From JABSQH01 sp965230015 (lineage in GTDB: Bacteria; Actinomycetota; Acidimicrobiia; Acidimicrobiales; Ilumatobacteraceae), in contig CBDDKF010000021.1 of assembly GCA_965230015.1 (NCBI GenBank), positions 62,001-126,000 on the forward strand: 64,000 bases of DNA, given 5' to 3'. The stretch's first letter is position 1, and each line of letters begins with the position of its first letter. A program made the translations under genes and the position numbers. Below the pieces are notes generated by a model. It saw only the letters and a program-made list of their open reading frames with translations, had not been told where the DNA came from and did not search any database. Shown in pieces: positions 56,558 through 64,000 of the stretch.

Positions 56558-57528
56558 CGCAGGGCGGCGAGCTTGCCGTGGAGGATCTCGTACGCCGGCC
56601 GCAGGAACCCGGGGTTGGCGTAGTCGACGGGGCGCGTCGCAAAGCGGAAGGGAATGGAGATGTTCGCTTCCAACGCCTCGACCTCGTGGGCCCAGAACGG
56701 AGGGATGTACAGCGCGTCGCCAGCTTCGAGACGCCCCTCCCAGCGCCGTGCGTGCGCCAGATCCGGGTAGTCCTCGACGTCCGCATCACGGCTGCGCGCG
56801 GGCAACATGCTCCACCGGTCGGTGGCCGCATAGGGCGACGTGAAGTACAGGTTCGGCCGGTCGTCGGGTCCGTACATCACGACGTCTTTCGAGCCCTCGA
56901 ATTGGAACAGGATGCCGGTCCACGCATCGTGGTGCAGCGGGGTGGTGACACCGGTCGAGCCGATCCACAGCCCGCTCGCCGACTGCTCGGCGCGCCGGCC
57001 GGTGTGGGCCTCGATGGCGGTCGCCAGCTCGGCGATGATCGACCCGACCTCGCCGTCGAGGTCGTGGGTCGAGAACAGCCGGTACGTGCACTCGCCCTCG
57101 GCGGGTCCGTCGACGAACATCGTGTCGAGGAACGACTCGAGATCGTGCTCTTCCACGCGGTCGAGCTCGGCACCGTAGTCGCCGACGTAGAGGAAGTACG
57201 GCGAATGATCTTTGTGCACCTTGACCGGGAAGGTCGCCGAGTGTGTCGCGGCAACCTCTCGCAGTCCGGCGACGTCGGGGGTGCGCGGGAGCGAGAGCGC
57301 GGCGACGAGCCCTTCGACGATGACGGGCTCGGTTCCGTCGACGATGTCGGCCAGCGACCGGTCGTCGAGCGACACGCGCGGAATCGTGGTGACCTCGGGC
57401 ATCGATCGGCGGCGAGCACGCACCCGGTGATAGGTGCGGTGGGCGAAGAACAGCGGCGTCAGCAGCGCAACGAGTGCGCCGACGACGGCGATCTTGACGA
57501 GGTCCTGCGGAGACGGTCGTGGCGACAT
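56554..57528 (-). CDS. Membrane-anchored cupin/JmjC-like 2OG oxygenase
   Basis: A 324-aa protein. A single N-terminal transmembrane segment (IAVVGALVALLTPLFFA, residues 13-29) is followed by a basic stretch RTYHRVRARRR and a cupin-like JmjC domain. The HxD iron motif is in TTPLHHDAWTGILFQFEGSK near residue 218, and the distal His in YIPPFWAHEVEALEANIS near residue 284. These features fit a soluble-family Asn/Asp/Lys hydroxylase held at the inner face of the membrane. The ATG at 57528 sits 14 bases after the stop of the cyclodeaminase-like gene. A membrane anchor is rare for this family. Confidence 0.8.
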   Translation of the reverse strand: MSPRPSPQDLVKIAVVGALVALLTPLFFAHRTYHRVRARRRSMPEVTTIPRVSLDDRSLADIVDGTEPVIVEGLVAALSLPRTPDVAGLREVAATHSATFPVKVHKDHSPYFLYVGDYGAELDRVEEHDLESFLDTMFVDGPAEGECTYRLFSTHDLDGEVGSIIAELATAIEAHTGRRAEQSASGLWIGSTGVTTPLHHDAWTGILFQFEGSKDVVMYGPDDRPNLYFTSPYAATDRWSMLPARSRDADVEDYPDLAHARRWEGRLEAGDALYIPPFWAHEVEALEANISIPFRFATRPVDYANPGFLRPAYEILHGKLAALR

Positions 57529-57542
57529 GGTTCGTGGTGGTT

Positions 57543-58598
57543 TCAGCGCGGCGGCGCGTACGGGTCGTAGGGATCGGTCGGGAGGTATTCGATCGGGATT
57601 CGGCTGCCGATCCCACGTGCCTGAGCACATTCCACGAGCAATCGAAGGGCGACGTCGTCTTCGACGGCCCACCCGGTCGAGTCGAAGACCGTCACGTCGT
57701 TGCGCCGCGAGCGGTGCTCGGGCTGGTCGCGCACGATCTCGGCGAGTGATGGACCGATTCGCTCGCGAGGCACCTGCTGGCACTCGCCTTCGAGTACGCA
57801 CTGATCGACGATGTCGGGCACGACGAAGGCCTGGCCGACCAACGAGCCGGGGAGCTCGAGCTTGCCCGGAAAATCGGCACCGACCGCGTTCACATGCAGT
57901 CCTGCGCGTGGGGCGGCGTCGCCGATCACTGGGCCGGCGTCGAGGTCGACCGACGTGCACGTGCACAGCACGTCGACCTCACCGGCGATGGTGTCGGCCC
58001 CTTCGGGCGGGGCGATCTCGACCGGCACGCCGCAGAACGCAACACGCGCCGGAAACGAGGCCGCGACCTCGACATCGGTGTCGACCGCGATCACTCGCTC
58101 GATCGAGCGCACACGGCTGATGGCGTGCAGCTGGGTGACCGCCTGCGCGCCAAGGCCGACGATGCCGAGGGTGATCGGCCCATCGCCGGCGAGGGCGTCG
58201 GTGGCCAACGCGGACGCGGCGCCCGTGCGCAAGGCGGTGAGCAGCGTGGCATCGGCGAGGGCGACGAGGTGGCCGGTGTCGGTGTCCCACATCGACGAGG
58301 TGGCGATCACCGACGGCAGATCGCGCTGTACGGGATTGGCCGGGTGGTAACCGACCATCTTGACCACGACCGGGCCACCCGCCTCGTGTGTCGGCATCCA
58401 CTCGACCAACCCCAAGTCGGGCTTGTCGTAGCGGAATCCGTCGCGGGCGCGTACCTCGGTGGTGCCGGCCGAATGCTCGACACACCGGGCGCGCAACCGC
58501 GCGATCATCAGATCGAGCAGCTCGTCGCGACCCACCTGGTCGACGATGGTGGCCACGTCGGCCGCGCCGAGGACCAGCGTGTCGAGTGGCGCGCTCAC
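57543..58598 (-). CDS. Ornithine cyclodeaminase / mu-crystallin family protein
   Basis: A 351-aa NAD(P)-dependent enzyme of the ornithine cyclodeaminase family. Substrate side: HEAGGPVVVKMVGYHPANP. The Rossmann motif is GIVGLGAQAVTQLHAIS near residue 145, with VNAVGADFPGKLELPG and VVPDIVDQCVLEGECQQ after it. Such enzymes convert ornithine to proline plus ammonia, or act in diaminopropionate synthesis with a partner that is missing here. In an operon with cluster tailoring genes, supply of proline for the adenylation enzyme is a reasonable inference. The GTG at 58598 lies within a 17-bp tandem repeat. Confidence 0.85.
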   Translation of the reverse strand: MSAPLDTLVLGAADVATIVDQVGRDELLDLMIARLRARCVEHSAGTTEVRARDGFRYDKPDLGLVEWMPTHEAGGPVVVKMVGYHPANPVQRDLPSVIATSSMWDTDTGHLVALADATLLTALRTGAASALATDALAGDGPITLGIVGLGAQAVTQLHAISRVRSIERVIAVDTDVEVAASFPARVAFCGVPVEIAPPEGADTIAGEVDVLCTCTSVDLDAGPVIGDAAPRAGLHVNAVGADFPGKLELPGSLVGQAFVVPDIVDQCVLEGECQQVPRERIGPSLAEIVRDQPEHRSRRNDVTVFDSTGWAVEDDVALRLLVECAQARGIGSRIPIEYLPTDPYDPYAPPR

Positions 58599-58643
58599 GC
58601 CTCCATCACCGTCACGCCTCCATTACCGTCACGCCTCCATCAC
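58596..58643. repeat. 17-bp tandem repeat joining RNase J and cyclodeaminase genes
   Basis: Three copies of a 17-base unit (CACGCCTCCATCACCGT and near variants) begin at 58596, 58613 and 58630. On the minus strand each contains ATGGAGGCGTGA, that is, the last codons and stop of RNase J followed by a ribosome-site-like and GTG sequence. It probably arose by slippage and created extra copies of the gene junction. Confidence 0.75.
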
Positions 58644-60377
58644 CACGGGCACGATCATCGGACGGCGGCGCGTCCGCTCGCTGACGAAGCGACCCGCCGC
58701 CCGACGCACATCGCGCTCGAGGGCTTCGACGTCGCGCACACCGTCGGCGAGCGCATCTTCCACCGCGTCGGCGACAGCGTCGCAGGCCTCGTCGAGGAGG
58801 TCTTCGGCCTCGGGCGCGTAGACCCACCCGCGGGTGATGATCTCGGGTCCGACGAGCACCTTGCCGGTTTGCACGTCGACGGTGACGACCACCACGACCA
58901 CGCCTTCCTCGGCCAGCTTCTGCCGGTCGCGCAGCACGCCTTGGCCGACGTCGCCGACGATGCCGTCCACGTAGAGGTAACCGGCGGGCACGCGGCCGAC
59001 CGGGTCGAGACCACGCGCCGACAGCTCGATCACGTCGCCGTCTTCGCACAACACCACGCGATCGCGGCCGACGCCCATCAGCTCGGCCAGCCGGGCGTTG
59101 GCCACCATGTGGCGGTACTCGCCGTGAATCGGCACGAACCACTCGGGGTTGACGATCGACAGGTACGTCTTGATGTCGTCGGCCTGCGCGTGGCCGGTGG
59201 CGTGCACATCTTTCACACCGGAGTGGACAACTTCGGCACCGATGCGCAGCAACCCGTCGATCACCCGGTTGACGGCGCTTTCGTTGCCAGGAATGGCGTG
59301 GCTCGACAACACGACGGTGTCGTGCTCGCCGAGCTTCAGGAACTTGTTCTCGCCCCGGGCCATCAGTCCGAGTGCCGACATCGGCTCGCCCTGCGACCCC
59401 GTCGAGATCACGCATACCTGCCCGGGTGGGTAGTCGTCGATCTGCTCGATGTCGACCAGCGACGACTCCGGGATGTTCAACACCTTCAACGCCCGCCCGA
59501 GGCGCACGTTCTTCTTCATGCTCAGCCCGAGCGTGGCGACGACCCGACCGTCGGCGATCGCCGCATCGGCGATCTGTTGGATGCGATGGAGGTGACTGGC
59601 GAAGCTGGCGGTGATGATCCGCCGCTCGCGGTGCTCGGCGAACAACGAATGCAACACCTCGCCGACGCTGGTCTCCGATGGTGCGAAGCCGGGCTCCTCC
59701 GCGTTCGTCGAGTCGGCCATGAGGAGCCGGACGCCAGGGGCCTTGGCCAGCTGGCCGATTCGTGCAAGGTCGGTTCGGCGGGCGTCGACCGGGGTGAGGT
59801 CGATCTTGTAGTCGCCCGAGTGCAACACGACGCCCTGGGTCGTGTGGACCGCGATGGCGTGGGCGTGGGGTACCGAGTGGGTGACGGGGATGAACTCCAC
59901 GCGCAGGTCGCCGATGTCCACGAGTTCACCGTCGCCGACTTCGCGCAGGTCGACGCGATCCATCATGCGCGCCTCGTCGATGCGGTTGGCGGCGATCCCC
60001 AGGGTCAACGCCGAGCCGTAGATCGGCAGCGGCTCCGAGCGCAGGTCGCCGATGCCGTCATCGGAGCGCATCAGGAAGTGGATCGCGCCCACATGGTCTT
60101 CGTGGCCGTGCGTGAGCACCAGCGCGGCGATGCGCTCGGCGTTCTCTTTGAGGTAGCCGAAGTCGGGGAGGATCAGGTCGATCCCGTGCATCCCCGGATC
60201 GGGGAACATCAGCCCGCAGTCGATGAGGATGATCGTCCGGTCGGGATCGTCGGCCGCGCCCTGCTCGATCGCCATGCAGTTGCGACCGATCTCACCGAGC
60301 CCGCCGAGAAAGACCACCCGCACCGGCACCGTGAGGTCGACCGGAACTTCGACGCCGAGCGCCGCGGCGTCAGCCAC
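58629..60377 (-). CDS. rnj: Ribonuclease J
   Basis: A 582-aa metallo-beta-lactamase/beta-CASP nuclease. The zinc motif is VLTHGHEDHVGAIHFLM near residue 90, the second His cluster is in VTHSVPHAHAIAVHT, and ADSTNAEEPGF and SSHAIPGNESAV follow, with IHGEYRHM toward the C-terminal part. RNase J degrades and processes RNA with 5'-exonuclease and endonuclease activity. The GTG at 60377 overlaps the dapA end by eight bases; this dapA-rnj order is standard in actinobacteria. The terminal VVMEA lies within the 17-bp tandem repeat. Confidence 0.93.
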   Translation of the reverse strand: MADAAALGVEVPVDLTVPVRVVFLGGLGEIGRNCMAIEQGAADDPDRTIILIDCGLMFPDPGMHGIDLILPDFGYLKENAERIAALVLTHGHEDHVGAIHFLMRSDDGIGDLRSEPLPIYGSALTLGIAANRIDEARMMDRVDLREVGDGELVDIGDLRVEFIPVTHSVPHAHAIAVHTTQGVVLHSGDYKIDLTPVDARRTDLARIGQLAKAPGVRLLMADSTNAEEPGFAPSETSVGEVLHSLFAEHRERRIITASFASHLHRIQQIADAAIADGRVVATLGLSMKKNVRLGRALKVLNIPESSLVDIEQIDDYPPGQVCVISTGSQGEPMSALGLMARGENKFLKLGEHDTVVLSSHAIPGNESAVNRVIDGLLRIGAEVVHSGVKDVHATGHAQADDIKTYLSIVNPEWFVPIHGEYRHMVANARLAELMGVGRDRVVLCEDGDVIELSARGLDPVGRVPAGYLYVDGIVGDVGQGVLRDRQKLAEEGVVVVVVTVDVQTGKVLVGPEIITRGWVYAPEAEDLLDEACDAVADAVEDALADGVRDVEALERDVRRAAGRFVSERTRRRPMIVPVVMEA

Positions 60378-61260
60378 GGGCGTCGACCAGGCGCTGGTAC
60401 ACCGCGCGAGCGGCGTCCTCGAGGCCGTGTGGTGTCGGACCCATCGGGAACCGGCACTCGCCGACGTCGTGCCCGAGCGTGCGCAGCATCGCTTTCGACG
60501 GCACTGGGTTGGGGGCCTCGTCGCTGGTCTCGAACTCGAACGACTCGAGTTGGCGAGCGTTGATCCGCTGTGCGGCGCCGATGTCGCTGCGCGCCCACGC
60601 GTCGAACATCTCGATGTGATCGGGAGCGCACCAGTGGGTGGCCACACCGATCGCGCCGACCGCTCCGATCGCCATGAGCGGGAGCGTCATGGGATCGTCA
60701 CCCGAGTAGATCTCGAAGTCGCTCGGGCTGTTGGCCTTCACGGCCGCGGTGGCACCGGGATTCTTGGCCGCGTCCTTGAGGGCGACGATGTTCGGCACAT
60801 CGTTGGCCAGCCGCACGAGCGTGGTCGAATCGATCTTTCGCCCGGTGCGAATCGGAATGTCGTAGAGCACCACGGGGAGATCGACCGACCCAGCAATCGC
60901 CCGGAAGTGTGCCTCAAGACCGGCCTGCGACGGACGGTTGTAGTACGGGCACACCCCGAGGATTCCGGCGATGCCGAGCTTGGACGCTTCCTCGGTCAGG
61001 CCGATGTCCATGCGCGTGTTCGAGCCAGTGGTGCCGGCGATGATCGGCACGGTGACCGCGCTGGCCACGTTCTCGAACAGCGTGAGCTTCTCGTCGATCG
61101 ACAGCGTCGCCGACTCGCCCGTCGTGCCCGACACGACGAGACCCTCGTTGCCCTGCTCGACCAGCCAGCGAGCGAGTTGCACCGCCTGGTCGACGGCCAA
61201 CTCGCCGTGCTCGTCGAAGGGGGTCACCATCGCCGTGAGCACACGGCCGAATCGAGCCAT
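60370..61260 (-). CDS. dapA: 4-hydroxy-tetrahydrodipicolinate synthase
   Basis: A 296-aa TIM-barrel aldolase of the DapA family. It has VSGTTGESATLSIDEKL, the catalytic Tyr in GVCPYYNRPSQAG, and the Schiff-base Lys in NIVALKDAAKNPGA. It condenses pyruvate with aspartate semialdehyde in lysine and diaminopimelate synthesis. ATG at 61260. It overlaps the RNase J start by eight bases, as is usual for this pair. Confidence 0.93.
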   Translation of the reverse strand: MARFGRVLTAMVTPFDEHGELAVDQAVQLARWLVEQGNEGLVVSGTTGESATLSIDEKLTLFENVASAVTVPIIAGTTGSNTRMDIGLTEEASKLGIAGILGVCPYYNRPSQAGLEAHFRAIAGSVDLPVVLYDIPIRTGRKIDSTTLVRLANDVPNIVALKDAAKNPGATAAVKANSPSDFEIYSGDDPMTLPLMAIGAVGAIGVATHWCAPDHIEMFDAWARSDIGAAQRINARQLESFEFETSDEAPNPVPSKAMLRTLGHDVGECRFPMGPTPHGLEDAARAVYQRLVDARG

Positions 61261-61304
61261 GGCGTGAATGTATTCGATGCTGCGAGTGGCGTCGTTGTTC
61301 GTTG

Positions 61305-63335
61305 TCAGCGAATGATCGCCGACCGGCGAGCAAACACCACGAGGCCGAGTCCGCCGCCGAGCAACGCGAGCGCGATCAGCGCGATCGGCATCGACGACGA
61401 TCCGGTCTCCGGCAGGCCGGCGCCGGGCGGCACGGTGGGTGTCGGCGGAACGGTCGGCGCCGGCGCCACGGTGGACGTCGTGGCGGTGCCGCCGCCGAGC
61501 ACGCCACGCGGCGTGTCGCAGGCATCGGTCTGATCGGGGTAGCCGACCATGGCGGTCACAGTCGGGTTCACGCTGGCTTCGACGAGCAGGCCCTGCTCGC
61601 GCCACTCGTTCTCCTCCGTCAGCGTGTCGGGGATCCAGCTGCCATCAGCAGCCTGCTCCCAGCCGGGCCAGTCCGGCGGAGTCTCAGAGGCGCCCGGCCA
61701 CAGGACCGACCCCTCGAGCGGCTGATCGGCATACGTAGCGACCGGCTCCTCGTCGGGGTCGAAGAAGAAGCGGAGTGTCACCAGCGCGTCGGGGTCGAGG
61801 CCCTCCCCGGCGACGCGGTAGCTCACGTACGGGAAGTCGCCGATGCACACCGGGGCCAGCGCCGAGAACTCGATGGTCGGTTCTGGCTCGGGCTCGGGCT
61901 CGGTCGTCGTCGTGGTCGTGGTCTCGGGGACATCGACGGTGTTGATCACGGTGTGTGTGCAGTACTTCTCGAGGTTGAACGGGAAGTCGGCGTCGGGGTT
62001 GTTCACGCAGAACCGGTCGTCGGCGACTGCGTACACCAGGTCGTCGGGCAGCGCACCCTCGTCGAAGCCGTCGATCCCGGTGAATCCGTCGCCGGTGCCC
62101 GCAGTGGTGCTCCATCCATCGACCGCGATTTCGGTGACGGTGTAGGACTCACCGAAGGGAACATGCAGATCGTCGCCCGTCGTGAAGGTGCAGGTGAGAA
62201 CACCGTCGTCGGAGGTGCACGTCGCAGTGCCGAGGCTGGAGGTCGCGGTGAATAGCACCTCACCGTTCAGGTCGGGAGCGGCGTCACCGTTCCACAGCTT
62301 CTCGAAGTCGACGTGATACACGCAGCCGGCGTTGTTGTGCGCCTTGGTCTTCGAGTCGGGGCCATCGGCGGGGTTGTCCCAATTGATGATCGTCGTGTTC
62401 GCGCCACCAGCGTCCTGGGTAGTGAAGTACGTGCGATCGTTGGGAGCGGCGGTTCCGGCGCCATCGTTCGCGCCCGGGCCGTTCCAGGTGAACTCGACTG
62501 GCACATCATTGTCGTTGGTCACCCGCCAGTACAGCGTGTCACCGACCACACACTCGGCAGTGAGGTTGAGCTCGAGGTCGGGCTGGGCCTCGTTCGACAC
62601 GGTGTGGGTGCAGAACTTCTCCAAGTTGAATGGGAAGTCGGCGTCGGGGTCGTTCACACAGAACCGGTCGTCGGCGACGTCGTAGGTCAGCGACGCCGGC
62701 AGGGCGGTGTCGTCGAAGCCGTCGATGCCGGTGAACCCGTCACCGAGCCCGACCACACCTGCCCACCCCTGGGGAGCGTTCTCAGCGACCGAGTAGGTCT
62801 CGCCGAAGGGAACGTGCAGGTCGTCGCCCGTCGTGTACTCGCAGCTGAGCGCCCCGTCGTCGGACGTGCATTCGGCGGTGCCGAGGCTGGAGGAGGCCGT
62901 GAGCAGTACGGCGCCGTCGAGGTCGGGGGCGTCGGCGCCGCTCCACGCCTTCTCGAAGTCGACGTGGTACACACAGCCGGCGTTGTTGTGCGCCTTGGTC
63001 TTGGAGTCGGGCCCGTCGGCGGGGTTGTCCCAATTGATGATCGTGGTGTTCGCCCCGCCAGCGTCTTGGGTGGTGAAGTACGTGCGCGCACCCGCCGTGG
63101 CGGTCCCCGCACCGTCCTCGGCCCCGGGGCCGTTCCAGGTGTACGCAACGTCGACGTCGTTGTCGTTGGTCACCCGCCAGTACAGCGTGTCGCCGACCAC
63201 ACACTCCGCCGTGAGGTTGAGTTCGAGGTCGGGCTGTGGATCGACTTGGATTGCCGTCGCGCCCGTGGACGCGCCGATCACCAGTCCTGGCACTGCAACG
63301 GTGAGGGCCGCCGCGGCCCGTCGGAGTGACAACAT
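61305..63335 (-). CDS. LPXTG-anchored surface protein with two large repeats
   Basis: A 676-aa secreted surface protein. The signal peptide is MLSLRRAAAALTVAVPGLVI up to about ATA, with AAGGCGG-type ribosome site upstream. Two 216-aa repeats (residues 34-249 and 250-466) each hold LTAECVVGDTLYWRVTNDND, YFTTQDAGGANTTIINWDNP and NLEKFCTHTV. A Thr/Glu/Pro linker (TTTTTTEPEPEPEP) and a third domain follow, then LPETG, a hydrophobic stretch and a basic tail, the signature of sortase substrates. No sortase gene is in the window. Function may be adhesion or cell-wall structure. Confidence 0.85.
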   Translation of the reverse strand: MLSLRRAAAALTVAVPGLVIGASTGATAIQVDPQPDLELNLTAECVVGDTLYWRVTNDNDVDVAYTWNGPGAEDGAGTATAGARTYFTTQDAGGANTTIINWDNPADGPDSKTKAHNNAGCVYHVDFEKAWSGADAPDLDGAVLLTASSSLGTAECTSDDGALSCEYTTGDDLHVPFGETYSVAENAPQGWAGVVGLGDGFTGIDGFDDTALPASLTYDVADDRFCVNDPDADFPFNLEKFCTHTVSNEAQPDLELNLTAECVVGDTLYWRVTNDNDVPVEFTWNGPGANDGAGTAAPNDRTYFTTQDAGGANTTIINWDNPADGPDSKTKAHNNAGCVYHVDFEKLWNGDAAPDLNGEVLFTATSSLGTATCTSDDGVLTCTFTTGDDLHVPFGESYTVTEIAVDGWSTTAGTGDGFTGIDGFDEGALPDDLVYAVADDRFCVNNPDADFPFNLEKYCTHTVINTVDVPETTTTTTTEPEPEPEPTIEFSALAPVCIGDFPYVSYRVAGEGLDPDALVTLRFFFDPDEEPVATYADQPLEGSVLWPGASETPPDWPGWEQAADGSWIPDTLTEENEWREQGLLVEASVNPTVTAMVGYPDQTDACDTPRGVLGGGTATTSTVAPAPTVPPTPTVPPGAGLPETGSSSMPIALIALALLGGGLGLVVFARRSAIIR
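61937..62587 (-). repeat. Second 650-bp coding repeat of the LPXTG protein
   Basis: This unit encodes residues 250-466. It is highly similar at DNA level to the unit at 62588-63236, including stretches with only occasional third-position changes, which suggests recent duplication or gene conversion. Confidence 0.75.
62588..63236 (-). repeat. First 650-bp coding repeat of the LPXTG protein
   Basis: This unit encodes residues 34-249. It matches the second unit over its whole length at protein level, with Cys residues conserved in both, so each probably folds as a disulfide-containing beta domain. Confidence 0.75.
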
Positions 63336-63532
63336 GATTCCGCCTTTTCTGATCACGCACCGGGGCTGGTCGACCACTCAGAGCGACCGACCACTACGGT
63401 GCGTGGCGAAACTAGCGGCCTGTTGACGCCTCCACAATGGCAGGGCCCCGTCCTTGAGGAGTTCGTGACATATGTCGCCGTCGGGCCACTCAGGGTGGTT
63501 CGAGGGCGGTCAGCGGGCAGTCGAGGCGGCGG

Positions 63533-64000
63533 TCAGCGCAGAATCCGTACGTGGCCGCGCCGGCCGTCGACCATCACGCGGTCGCCGGTGTCGATCGATG
63601 CCATGAGCCCACGCACGTTCGTCACCGATGGGAGGCCGAGCTCACGGAGCACGATCGAGCCGTGTGACAGATCGCCGCCGAGTTCGATCGCAGCCCCCGC
63701 AACACGGCCGAAGGTGGTCAGCCAGCCCGGGTCGACACTCGGGGCGACCAGGATCGTCGAGGTCGGATCGAAGCCGTCCGGGAGCTCGTACGCCGGCTCG
63801 TCGAGCACCCACGCAACGCCCTCGACCGAAGCCGCGACCAGTCCGAGGCCGCGCAGATCGTCGCCAGTGCCGCCGATGACTCCGTTGCCGCCGACTCCGT
63901 TGACGTCGTCGAGTGGGTCGAATCGACGGATCACCTCGGGAATCGGGTGTCGCCGCCGCGCGCCCTGCTCTGCGGCGCGCTGCTCGAGCAGATCGGGTGC
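63533..64000 (-). CDS. PEP-utilising enzyme (PPDK/PEP synthase-like), C-terminal part
   Basis: The last 155 residues of a larger protein whose start lies beyond the right edge. The mobile phosphohistidine domain is recognisable from GGDLSHGSIVLRELGLPSVT, where the His normally carries the phosphate, followed by DTGDRVMVDGRRGHVRIL at the C-terminus. The 197 bp between this gene and the surface protein hold only a 10-bp palindrome GACATATGTC at 63467. Whether the whole protein makes PEP or phosphorylates a drug or metabolite cannot be told from this part. Confidence 0.78.
   Translation of the reverse strand, partial: APDLLEQRAAEQGARRRHPIPEVIRRFDPLDDVNGVGGNGVIGGTGDDLRGLGLVAASVEGVAWVLDEPAYELPDGFDPTSTILVAPSVDPGWLTTFGRVAGAAIELGGDLSHGSIVLRELGLPSVTNVRGLMASIDTGDRVMVDGRRGHVRILR

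Noticed and set aside
42889..58598. NRPS cluster as the siderophore synthetase of the iron island
   Set aside because: No iron box was seen at its promoters, and there are no catechol, hydroxamate or transporter genes with it. It is 27 kb away from the island. A metal-binding product is still possible.
63460..63480. GACATATGTC palindrome as an operator
   Set aside because: A single 10-bp palindrome with no second copy and no known regulator; chance is sufficient.

Overview
The window comes from a high-GC actinobacterium. I infer Acidimicrobiia (Ilumatobacter-like, probably marine) from five things: dense GC-rich coding with many GTG starts, 4-bp GTGA/ATGA gene overlaps, Thr/Ala/Pro-rich lipoprotein linkers, DtxR/IdeR-type iron boxes, and a secreted sugar dehydrogenase with repeated C-terminal domains. 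No rRNA, insertion sequence or CRISPR array was seen. One tRNA gene was found.

1-15.9 kb is an iron and heme acquisition island. It holds one FecCD-type permease pair with its ATPase, four substrate-binding lipoproteins (one HmuT-like), and three siderophore-interacting flavoreductases, one fused to a DUF2470 heme-utilisation domain. It also holds a HugZ-like heme oxygenase, a flavoprotein and several small unknown proteins. Near-palindromes of the form TTAGGTATACCTAA sit at most promoters and suggest a single DtxR/IdeR regulon. A GDT1-type manganese exporter behind a yybP-ykoY riboswitch sits inside the island.

15.9-37.2 kb is mixed housekeeping and carbon metabolism. It starts with a Gdx/SugE exporter behind a guanidine-III riboswitch, then SDR, glutamine-synthetase-like protein, DinB-like protein, glucose-6-phosphate dehydrogenase, GH15, DNA polymerase IV, FKBP, GH3 glucosidase, class III aminotransferase, P450 and a compositionally unusual orphan. 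It continues with sugar dehydrogenase, CarD, acyl-CoA dehydrogenase, tRNA-Arg, cinA, pgsA and rimO.

37.2-43.4 kb carries an isopenicillin-N-synthase-like oxygenase, an SMP-30 protein, ftsK and a secreted protein. Eight reading-frame breaks are packed into about 6 kb, seven of which fit one extra G/C in a short run. Because ftsK is among the broken genes, local sequence error is the likeliest explanation.

42.9-58.6 kb is a nonribosomal peptide cluster. A stand-alone adenylation enzyme, a free 89-aa carrier protein and an acyl-CoA-dehydrogenase-like enzyme resemble the proline-to-pyrrole starter system. A two-module NRPS (C-A-T-C-A-T-TE) follows. Its first adenylation domain reads as Asn-type (DLTKVGEVGK) and is interrupted between motifs A8 and A9 by a complete PP-loop ATP-pyrophosphatase with Cys motifs. 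A PhyH hydroxylase, methyltransferase, membrane-anchored JmjC-like protein and ornithine-cyclodeaminase-like enzyme complete the set. This interrupted adenylation domain is the most novel feature of the window.

58.6-64 kb holds RNase J, dapA, a two-repeat LPXTG surface protein and the C-terminal end of a PEP-utilising enzyme.
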